Shown: piece by piece, positions 57,380 to 64,000 of the stretch | Layout: every line of letters starts with the position of its first letter | Position numbering within the stretch: position 1 is the stretch's first letter | Source of the DNA: Micromonospora haikouensis | GTDB taxonomy: Bacteria; Actinomycetota; Actinomycetes; Mycobacteriales; Micromonosporaceae | NCBI RefSeq assembly: GCF_900091595.1 | Contig: NZ_FMCW01000009.1 | Span: forward strand, 124,001-188,000 | DNA length: 64,000 nt | Direction: 5' to 3' | Notes under the pieces: model-generated | Database searches by the model: none | What the model saw: only the letters and a program-made list of their open reading frames with translations | What the model was told of the DNA's origin: nothing | Position numbers and translations under genes: made by a program

Positions 57380-58435
57380 GTGACACAACAGACCTGGGAC
57401 GAGGTGGGCGGTCTGCTGCCGCACGACGAGTTCCGCGCCGCCAGCGAGGCCATCGTGGCCAACATCGAGCAGGTCATCGAGGGCAAGACGGCGACCGTCC
57501 GCCTCGCCCTGGCCGTCCTGCTCGCCGAGGGCCACCTCCTCATCGAGGACGTCCCGGGCGTCGGCAAGACCAAGCTGGCGAAGGCCCTCGCCCGGTCGAT
57601 CGACTGTTCGGTACGGCGCATCCAGTTCACCCCCGACCTGCTGCCCAGCGACGTCACCGGCGTCAGCGTCTACAACCAGGAGACGCACGACTTCGAGTTC
57701 CGCCCCGGCGCGGTCTTCGCCAACCTCGTCGTCGGCGACGAGATCAACCGGGCCTCGCCGAAGACCCAGTCCGCCCTGCTGGAGTGCATGGAGGAGCGGC
57801 AGGTCACCGTCGACGGGGTCACCTACCAGCTGCAGACCCCGTTCATGGTGATCGCGACGCAGAACCCGATCGAGATGGAGGGGACCTACCCGCTGCCCGA
57901 GGCGCAGCGCGACCGGTTCACCGCCCGCATCGCGATGGGCTACCCGGGGCCGGAGGCCGAGCTGGCCATGTTGGACGGGCACGGCGCGGCCGACCCGTTG
58001 CAGGAGCTGCGGGCGGTCTCCGACGCCGACACCGTGCGCCGGCTCATCGCCACCGTCCGCGAGGTGCACGTCGCCGACGCCGTGAAGCAGTACGCGGTGG
58101 ACCTGGTCACCGCCACCCGCGAGGCCCCCGACCTGCGACTGGGCGCGTCGCCCCGGGCCACCCTCCAGCTGCTGCGCACCGCCCGCGCCGTCGCCGCCCT
58201 GGAGGGGCGCGACTACGTCCTCCCCGACGACCTGCAGGCGCTCGCGGTGCCGGTGCTCGCCCACCGGATCATCCCGACCGCCGACGCGCAGCTCGCCCGG
58301 CGCACCACCGACGCGATCGTCGCCGAGCTGGTGCACCGGCTGCCGCTGCCGCACGACCGCCAGCGGTCCCCGTACGACAACCGGCCCGCCGCCGACGGCA
58401 ACGGCCGCGCCCCGTACGAGCCGCGGAGGCGGTGA
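57380..58435 (+). CDS. moxR: MoxR-family AAA+ ATPase
   Basis: A 351-residue AAA+ chaperone-like ATPase. Walker A is [15 protein letters not shown] (about residue 50), Walker [20 protein letters not shown] with sensor [21 protein letters not shown]. The C-terminal lid follows, then a 30-residue disordered tail. MoxR proteins work with the DUF58 protein encoded next. GTG 57380 has AGGAGGAGG upstream. Confidence 0.94.
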   Translation: MTQQTWDEVGGLLPHDEFRAASEAIVANIEQVIEGKTATVRLALAVLLAEGHLLIEDVPGVGKTKLAKALARSIDCSVRRIQFTPDLLPSDVTGVSVYNQETHDFEFRPGAVFANLVVGDEINRASPKTQSALLECMEERQVTVDGVTYQLQTPFMVIATQNPIEMEGTYPLPEAQRDRFTARIAMGYPGPEAELAMLDGHGAADPLQELRAVSDADTVRRLIATVREVHVADAVKQYAVDLVTATREAPDLRLGASPRATLQLLRTARAVAALEGRDYVLPDDLQALAVPVLAHRIIPTADAQLARRTTDAIVAELVHRLPLPHDRQRSPYDNRPAADGNGRAPYEPRRR

Positions 58436-58437
58436 GC

Positions 58438-59736
58438 GTGCGCGACGGGCTCCGGGGCCTGACCACCCGTGGCCGCTCGTTCCTGGCCGCCGCGCTCGCC
58501 GCGGCGGTCTCCGCCGTCATCCTCGGCGAGAAGGACCTGCTCCGGGTGGCCGTGCTGCTCGCCGTCCTGCCGCTGCTCGCCGCCGCGTACGTGGGGCGCA
58601 GCCGCTACAAGCTGGCCTGCAACCGGTCGCTGGACCCGCACCGGGTGCCGGTCGGGGCCAGCTCCCGGGTGGTGCTGCGGTTGCAGAACATGTCCCGCCT
58701 GCCCACCGGCACGCTGCTGCTGGAGGACCGGCTGCCGTACGCCCTGGGCAGCCGGCCCCGCGTGGTGCTGGAGCGGCTCGGCGCGCACCAGGCCAGCTCC
58801 GTGGCGTACACGGTCCGCGCGGACGTGCGCGGCCGGTACGAGGTGGGCCCGCTGGTGGTCCGGCTCACCGACCCGTTCGGGCTGTGCGAGCTGACCCGGT
58901 CGTTCCCCAGCGTCGACCAGCTCACGGTGATCCCGCAGGTCACCCCGCTGCCCTCGGTCCGGCTCCCCGGCGAGTACGCGGGCAGCGGCTCCAGCCGCGC
59001 CCGGTCGGTGGCGGTGCACGGCGAGGACGACGCGGCGACCCGGGAGTACCGGATGGGCGACGACCTGCGCCGGGTGCACTGGAAGTCGACGGCCCGCACC
59101 GGTGAGCTGATGGTCCGCCGCGAGGAGCAGCCCTGGGAGAGCCGGGCGACGGTGGTGCTGGACACCCGGGGCTACGGCCACCGGGGCGACGGCCCCACGG
59201 CGAGCTTCGAGTGGGCGGTCTCCGCGGCGGCCAGCATCGCCGTGCACCTGCGCCAGGCCGGCTACAAGCTGCGTCTGGTCACCGGCGACGGCGCGGACGT
59301 CGACGCCACCGAGGCCGCCGGCGACGGGCTGCTGCTCGACCAGCTCGCCGAGGTCCGCCTCGACCCGCGCGGCGACATCACCACGCTGGTGCGGCAGGTC
59401 CGCCAGCGCGGCGACGGCGGCCTGATCATCGGCCTGTTCGGCGCGGTGAGCCCCGCCGAGGCGGAGCTGCTCGCCGGCCTGCGCGGCAACGGCGCGACCT
59501 GCGTCGGCTTCCTGCTGGACAGCTCCACCTGGCTCCACCTCGCGCCCCGGGCGCGGGCCGAGGCCGACCACGCGCACGGCGCCGCCGCGCTCGCCCTGCT
59601 GCAGAGCGGGTGGCGGGTCGTCGGGGTCGACCACGGCGCGCGGCTGCCCGCGCTGTGGCCGCAGGCCGGCCGGGGCTCGCAGGGGTTCGCCCTGCGGGCC
59701 GCGCTGGCCGAGACCGTGGCCGGCGGCGTCAAGTGA
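58438..59736 (+). CDS. DUF58-domain membrane protein
   Basis: A 432-residue protein with two N-terminal hydrophobic helices (about residues 12-50) and a beta-rich region. The DUF58 motif is [26 protein letters not shown] (described, about residues 200-225), followed by a von Willebrand-like fold with a degenerate metal site. GTG 58438 is preferred over GTG 58432 (which overlaps the moxR stop) because GGAGG lies 8 nt before it. It works with MoxR, the pair being common in actinobacteria. Confidence 0.9.
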   Translation: MRDGLRGLTTRGRSFLAAALAAAVSAVILGEKDLLRVAVLLAVLPLLAAAYVGRSRYKLACNRSLDPHRVPVGASSRVVLRLQNMSRLPTGTLLLEDRLPYALGSRPRVVLERLGAHQASSVAYTVRADVRGRYEVGPLVVRLTDPFGLCELTRSFPSVDQLTVIPQVTPLPSVRLPGEYAGSGSSRARSVAVHGEDDAATREYRMGDDLRRVHWKSTARTGELMVRREEQPWESRATVVLDTRGYGHRGDGPTASFEWAVSAAASIAVHLRQAGYKLRLVTGDGADVDATEAAGDGLLLDQLAEVRLDPRGDITTLVRQVRQRGDGGLIIGLFGAVSPAEAELLAGLRGNGATCVGFLLDSSTWLHLAPRARAEADHAHGAAALALLQSGWRVVGVDHGARLPALWPQAGRGSQGFALRAALAETVAGGVK

Positions 59737-59803
59737 CGATCCGCCGGGTCGGGCGCACCTGCCGGCCCGCCCCGGCGGGAAGATGACCCCGAAAGGCTCC
59801 CCC

Positions 59804-62281
59804 GTGACCGCGACCCGCAACCTCGGCTTCGTGGCCGCCGCCGCGACCCTGCTGGCGGCCGCCCCGCTGTCGGCCATCTTCGAGCGCTGGACCTGGCTCA
59901 TCCAGGCGGCCATCGCGGTCACCGTGGTCGCCGGGGTGGCCGCGCTGACCCGGCTGGTCCGGGCCCCGCTGTGGGGGCAGGTGCTGGGCATGCTCGGCGG
60001 GTTGACGCTCGCGCTGGCCTGGCTCTTCCCCGCCGGCACCGAGCTGGTGGCGTTCCTGCCGACGCCGGGCACGTTCGCCCACTTCGGCGAGCTGCTGAGC
60101 GCGTCCGTGGTGGACATGCGCTCGTACGGGGTGAAGGTGCCCGACACCGACCCGCTGCTGTTCGTCAGCGTGCTCGGCATCGGCGGGGTGGCCGTGGTGG
60201 TGGACGTGCTCGCCGTCGGCCTGCGCCGCCCGGCGCTGGCCGGGCTGCCGATGCTGGCCATCTACTCGGTGCCCGTCGCCGTCTACGTCGACAGCGTCCC
60301 CGCCGTGCCGTTCGTGGTCGGCGCGGCCGGCTACCTGTGGCTGCTGGTCACCGACAACGTCGACCGGGTGCGCCGGTTCGGCCGCCGGTTCACCGGCGAC
60401 GGCCGCGACGTGGACGTGTGGGAGTCCTCGCCGTTGGCCGCCGCCGGGCGGCGGCTCGCCGTGGTCGGGGTGGTGCTGGCGGTGGCGCTGCCGCTGGCGG
60501 TGCCGGGGATGACCGGGGGCCTGCTCAACGCCGTGGGCGCCGGCACCGGCACCGGGTCGGGCAACGGCCAGGGCGGCAACCCGGGCCGCATCGACCTCTT
60601 CGCCTCGCTGAGCGGGCAGCTCAACCAGTCCGAGGTCTACGAGATGGTCACGGTGACCACCACCGAGCCGAACCCGTTCTACCTGCGCTACGGCGTCGCC
60701 GACGAGCTGCGGCCCGACGGCTTCCGGGTGCGCAACCCGACCGGGCGGCCCGTCACCCGGGACCTGCCCGACCCGACCCAGCGCTCGGGCACCGGCAACG
60801 GCGTCGAGCGGGCACAATACCGGGCCACCGTGGAGGTCTCGAAGAACCTCAACATGCCGCTGCTGCCGGCCTACGCCGAGCCGGTGCGCACCGAGGAGCT
60901 CAGCGGCAACTGGCTCTACGACCCGAACCAGCAGGTGCTCTTCTCCAACCGGGAGAACTCCCGCGGCAAGCGCTACTCGTTCGACTACGTCCGGTCGACG
61001 TACACCCCGACGGCGCTGCGGCGGGCCCCGTCGCTGCCGTCGGACCACCCGATCCGGCTCCAGCAGACCGCCACCCCGCCGGTGGAGCAGGTCGACACCC
61101 TGGTCGCCGACCTCGTGCGGGGCCGCAGCACCGACTACGACAAGGTCCGGGCGATCTACGACCACTTCTCGGCGGACAACGGCTTCACCTACAGCCTGAC
61201 CACGAAGGGCGGCACCAGCGGTCAGGACATCGTCGACTTCCTCAACAACAAGGCCGGCTTCTGTCAGCAGTACGCGGCGGCGATGGCGTGGCTGGTCCGG
61301 TCGGCCGGCATCCCGGCCCGGGTGGCGTTCGGCTTCACCAACGGCACCGGCCGCACCGACGACGGGTACGTGCTGACCAACCGCAACCTGCACGCCTGGA
61401 CGGAGGTCTACTTCGACGGGATGGGCTGGGTGCCGTTCGACGCCACCCCGGCGTACGGGGTGCAGGGCTCGACCCGCTCGGCGTGGGCCCCGGACACCGA
61501 CGCGCCGGAGCCGGCGGCCACCGAGCCGGGTGCCCCGGCCGCCCCCGACGACTCGGAGGCGGCGCCGGAAGCCACCGACCCGGACGCCGCCGACCAGGAC
61601 ACCGACGCCGGCCTGGCGGTCGGGGCGAACGATCCGACCCGGCAGGCCCCGGTGTGGCCGTGGTGGGCGGCCGGCGCGCTGGCGCTGCTGGCCCTGCTCG
61701 CCGTGCCGGCGCTGCGGCGGATGGCGCTGCGCCGCCGGCGGGTCGCCCGGCCGACGGTGGCGCTCGCACCGGCCACGGTGGACGCCGGCGTGGGCCCGGC
61801 CGGCGAGGCGGGGCGACCGGTCACGGTGGTGCTGGACCCCGACCGGGCGCGGGCGGACGCGCACGCCGCCTGGGACGAGCTGCTCGACACCCTGGTCGAC
61901 TACCGGGTCCGGGTGGACCGGACGGAGACGCCGAGGGCGACCGCCGAGCGCCTGGTCACCGAGGCCGTCGGCGAGGACGCCTCCGCCGCCACGGCGGTAC
62001 GGCTGCTGGGCCGCGCCGAGGAGTTGGCCCGGTACGCCCGCGCCCCGCTCGCGGGCGGGGAGCTGCACCCGGCGCTGCGCGCCGTCCGGGGTGCGCTCGC
62101 CACCCGGACCGACCGGCGGACGCGGCTGCTGGCGGCGGTGCTGCCGCCGTCGGTGCTGCTGCGCTGGCGCACCGCGCTGGGCAACACGTCCTCCCGGCTG
62201 GTGGCCAGGACGGGCGACGCCCGCTACCGGCTGCTGCGCTGGAGCCCGCGCCGCCTGCTGGCCACCCGCACCGGCCGCTGA
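59804..62281 (+). CDS. Transglutaminase-like membrane protein (TgpA/DUF3488 family)
   Basis: An 825-residue membrane protein: six to seven N-terminal helices (about 1-230), a periplasm-facing transglutaminase-like domain and a C-terminal helix plus cytoplasmic DUF4129-like tail. The catalytic triad is Cys in GFCQQYAAAMAWLVRSAGIPAR, His in NLHAWTEVYF and Asp in PFDATP. GTG 59804 is chosen (GAAAGG at 7 nt) over ATG 59783, whose site abuts it. It is the last gene of the moxR-DUF58 operon and probably acts on cell-envelope protein or peptidoglycan. Confidence 0.92.
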   Translation: MTATRNLGFVAAAATLLAAAPLSAIFERWTWLIQAAIAVTVVAGVAALTRLVRAPLWGQVLGMLGGLTLALAWLFPAGTELVAFLPTPGTFAHFGELLSASVVDMRSYGVKVPDTDPLLFVSVLGIGGVAVVVDVLAVGLRRPALAGLPMLAIYSVPVAVYVDSVPAVPFVVGAAGYLWLLVTDNVDRVRRFGRRFTGDGRDVDVWESSPLAAAGRRLAVVGVVLAVALPLAVPGMTGGLLNAVGAGTGTGSGNGQGGNPGRIDLFASLSGQLNQSEVYEMVTVTTTEPNPFYLRYGVADELRPDGFRVRNPTGRPVTRDLPDPTQRSGTGNGVERAQYRATVEVSKNLNMPLLPAYAEPVRTEELSGNWLYDPNQQVLFSNRENSRGKRYSFDYVRSTYTPTALRRAPSLPSDHPIRLQQTATPPVEQVDTLVADLVRGRSTDYDKVRAIYDHFSADNGFTYSLTTKGGTSGQDIVDFLNNKAGFCQQYAAAMAWLVRSAGIPARVAFGFTNGTGRTDDGYVLTNRNLHAWTEVYFDGMGWVPFDATPAYGVQGSTRSAWAPDTDAPEPAATEPGAPAAPDDSEAAPEATDPDAADQDTDAGLAVGANDPTRQAPVWPWWAAGALALLALLAVPALRRMALRRRRVARPTVALAPATVDAGVGPAGEAGRPVTVVLDPDRARADAHAAWDELLDTLVDYRVRVDRTETPRATAERLVTEAVGEDASAATAVRLLGRAEELARYARAPLAGGELHPALRAVRGALATRTDRRTRLLAAVLPPSVLLRWRTALGNTSSRLVARTGDARYRLLRWSPRRLLATRTGR

Positions 62282-62488
62282 CCCCCGTCCGGCGAACGCC
62301 GTTCCCGTCGTCGGGGACTGGCCCTGGCGAGCGGGCTGGCGGACGGCGGGCTGGTCGGGCGGCAGCCGAGAACGTTGGCTGCTTCCAGTACACGACACGC
62401 CGACGTGATGCCACCGCAACCGGCCACCGAACGCGCGCTCCGCATGCGGAAGCAGCGCCCGTGGCTCCGGGTGCAGGCAGGAAGCAGC

Positions 62489-62540
62489 GGCCCGCCGTCG
62501 GCGGGCCGGATCAGCGTGGTCCCGCCAGGCCGGCGGGACC
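62489..62540. terminator. Tandem hairpins between convergent genes
   Basis: GGCCCGCC-GTC-GGCGGGCC (62489-62507, 8-bp stem) and GGTCCCGCC-AGGCC-GGCGGGACC (62518-62540, 9-bp stem) follow each other. They lie between the transglutaminase gene and the DUF3040 gene, which converge. There is no U-tract. The upstream part of this 281-bp gap shows nothing else. Confidence 0.65.
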
Positions 62541-62562
62541 GAGGATCAGCGGTGGAACCGGG

Positions 62563-62961
62563 TCAGCGGTGCCCCTCCGGGCGCTGCCGCCACCGGTCCT
62601 CCATCCGATCCACGAACGACGACCGCCGGCCGGACCGCCCGCGCGGGCGGCGTCGGCTGGTGGTCGTCCCCCCGACCACGTGCAGGTCGGGGGACTGCGC
62701 CTTGCGGTGCGACTGCACCGCGTACGCCGCCGAACCCAGCATGATGACGAAACCCACCACCGCGAGCGGCGGGGTCTTGATCACCGCACCGTAGACCAGT
62801 AGAGCCAGGCCAACGATGATCGCGCCGGCAGCGACGAGCAGACGACGCCGCGCGTGGAAGCGCGGATCGCTGGCACGCACGGCCGAGGCGAATTTTGGGT
62901 CCTCGGCAAGCGACCGCTCGATCTGCTCGAACAGCCGCTGCTCGTGCTCCGAGAGCGGCAC
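62563..62961 (-). CDS. DUF3040 family membrane protein
   Basis: A 132-residue protein starting MPLSEHEQRLFEQIERSLAE, the DUF3040 signature, with two transmembrane helices (about 40-60 and 65-82) and a basic C-terminal tail of 50 residues (TSRRRPRGRSGRRS). The function is unknown; the gene is usually near mraZ in actinobacteria. GTG 62961 has GGGGAGGAG upstream, and a -10-like TAGACT lies at 63038-63043 (minus strand). Confidence 0.9.
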   Translation of the reverse strand: MPLSEHEQRLFEQIERSLAEDPKFASAVRASDPRFHARRRLLVAAGAIIVGLALLVYGAVIKTPPLAVVGFVIMLGSAAYAVQSHRKAQSPDLHVVGGTTTSRRRPRGRSGRRSSFVDRMEDRWRQRPEGHR

Positions 62962-63076
62962 GGCACTCCTCCCCGGTCACGCTGGTCGGCCCGGTCGGAC
63001 CGACAGACCGTGGCAGCCAACCGGCTGCTTAACGACAAGTCTACGAGGGGGGTCGCGCGTCGGAAAGCGGGACGAC

Positions 63077-64000
63077 CTATGGGCGGGGCGGATTTTCGTT
63101 TCGCCCGGGATCGCGCCGGCCGAGCAGGCTCGCCGGGCCTATGACGGAACGCCCGAATCGGGCGGCGGCGGCGTCCGCCACGGCCTCCGCCTCCCGCCAG
63201 CCGCGCTCGGGAGCGCCCAGCGTCAGCTGCTGCGGCGTCTCGCCCGCCGGGGCGAGACCCTCCATCCGCACCCCGACGAGGCGGATCCGCTCACCAGGGT
63301 CGAGGACGGTGTAGAGGGCCCACGCCGTGTCGAACATCTCGCGCGCCGTGTCGGTCGCCACGTCGAGGGTGCGGGACCGGCTGACCGTGCGGAAGTCGGC
63401 CATGCGCACCTTGATCGACACCGTGCCGCCGACCTGCCCGGCCCGGCGCAGCCGGGCGCCGACCTTCTCGGCGAGGGCGAGCAGGGCCCGCCGGATCTCC
63501 AGCGGGTCGGCCACGTCCGCGTCGAACGTCACCTCCGCGCCGATCGACTTCTCCACCTGCTCGGGGCTGACCCGGCGCGGGTCCCGCCCCCAGGCCAGCT
63601 CGTGCAGGTGGGCCGCGGCGGCCTCGCCGAGCGCCTTGCGGAGCATGCCGCGCGGCGCCTCGGCCAGGTCGCCGATGGTGGCCAGCCCGAGCCGGCGCAG
63701 CGTCTCGGCGGAGCGCTCCCCCACGCCCCACAGCGCGTCGACCGGCAGGGGGCGCAGAAAGTCGAGCACCCGGTCGGCCGGCACCACGAGCAGCCCGTCG
63801 GGCTTGGCCCGGGTGGAGCCGAGCTTGGCCACGAACTTGCTCGGCGCGACCCCCACCGAGCAGGTCAGCCCCTGCTCCTCGGCGACCCGGGCGCGGATGC
63901 CGCGGGCGATCTCGGCGGGCGGCCCGAACAACCGGCGGGCCCCGGCCACGTCGAGGAACGCCTCGTCGAGCGAGAGCGGCTCGACCAGCGGCGTGACGTC
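63077..64000 (-). CDS. dinB: DNA polymerase IV (DinB, Y-family), 5' part outside the window
   Basis: The C-terminal 307 residues of a translesion polymerase; the N-terminus lies beyond base 64000. The catalytic SLDEAFLDVAGARR motif begins near the window edge. CSVGVAPSKFVAKLGSTRAKPDG, the helix-hairpin-helix (LPVDALWGVGERSAETLRRLG) and the little-finger domain are complete. The C-terminus ends in GRNENPPRP without a clear beta-clamp motif. Confidence 0.95.
   Translation of the reverse strand, partial: DVTPLVEPLSLDEAFLDVAGARRLFGPPAEIARGIRARVAEEQGLTCSVGVAPSKFVAKLGSTRAKPDGLLVVPADRVLDFLRPLPVDALWGVGERSAETLRRLGLATIGDLAEAPRGMLRKALGEAAAAHLHELAWGRDPRRVSPEQVEKSIGAEVTFDADVADPLEIRRALLALAEKVGARLRRAGQVGGTVSIKVRMADFRTVSRSRTLDVATDTAREMFDTAWALYTVLDPGERIRLVGVRMEGLAPAGETPQQLTLGAPERGWREAEAVADAAAARFGRSVIGPASLLGRRDPGRNENPPRP

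Overview
The window is 64 kb of very GC-rich DNA (GTG starts are common, third codon positions are mostly G/C). It comes from the chromosome of a filamentous actinomycete, most likely Micromonosporaceae (a Micromonospora relative). The arguments are the gene order of the cell-division cluster with its sepF-ylmG-divIVA tail, the murT-gatD pair, the moxR-DUF58-transglutaminase operon beside dinB, and DAP-type MurE. The family assignment is inference. No tRNA, rRNA, CRISPR array, insertion sequence or prophage gene was seen.

Layout. 1-14.5 kb is an accessory-flavoured stretch: a TetR-controlled ABC-2 exporter operon, an IdeR-boxed DUF2470 gene, a heterodimeric ABC exporter, a TIGR03085 protein, a stand-alone class I terpene synthase, a long-chain acyl-CoA ligase, an LtrA membrane protein, and a divergent MocR regulator/YczE membrane protein pair. 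15-23.5 kb is the histidine locus on the minus strand (hisD-hisC-hisB-small membrane protein-hisH-small membrane protein-priA-ridA). It is separated from hisF by an ohrR-ohr peroxide-defence pair and an oxidoreductase. 23.6-32.7 kb holds a Lon-N protein, a ParA/MinD-like ATPase with a Tyr/Pro-rich N-terminus flanked by membrane proteins, rluD, lspA, a TraR/DksA zinc-finger protein, a CPA1 antiporter and small conserved genes. 32.7-50.9 kb is the division and cell-wall (dcw) cluster on the minus strand, read from mraZ: mraZ-rsmH-ftsL-ftsI-murE-murF-mraY-[no murD]-ftsW-murG-murC-ftsQ-ftsZ-[no ylmD]-yggS-sepF-ylmG-divIVA. 51.2-54 kb holds murT-gatD and a VTT-domain membrane protein, divergent from mraZ. 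54-57.1 kb is leuS with an attenuator leader. 57.4-62.3 kb is moxR-DUF58-transglutaminase. The window ends with a DUF3040 gene and a truncated dinB.

How the genes work together. MurC, E and F with MraY, MurG, FtsW and FtsI build and polymerise lipid II. MurT-GatD amidates its D-Glu. FtsQ, FtsL, FtsZ, SepF, YlmG and DivIVA place the septum and the growth zone. The his genes give a near-complete late histidine pathway.

The most notable non-coding signals are five. (1) A 52-bp element with GGGGCCCC arms occurs four times in intergenic DNA, once exactly where murD is expected. (2) A leuS leader encodes a 12-residue peptide with three consecutive Leu codons, followed by a terminator. (3) GTGGRG repeats of 10-bp period, the expected MraZ operator, face both mraZ and murT. 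(4) A 14-bp hairpin with a UUCG loop lies just inside the annotated ftsI start. (5) Several operator-like inverted or direct repeats sit at promoters. Many genes look leaderless, with a TANNNT box 6-8 nt before the start codon.
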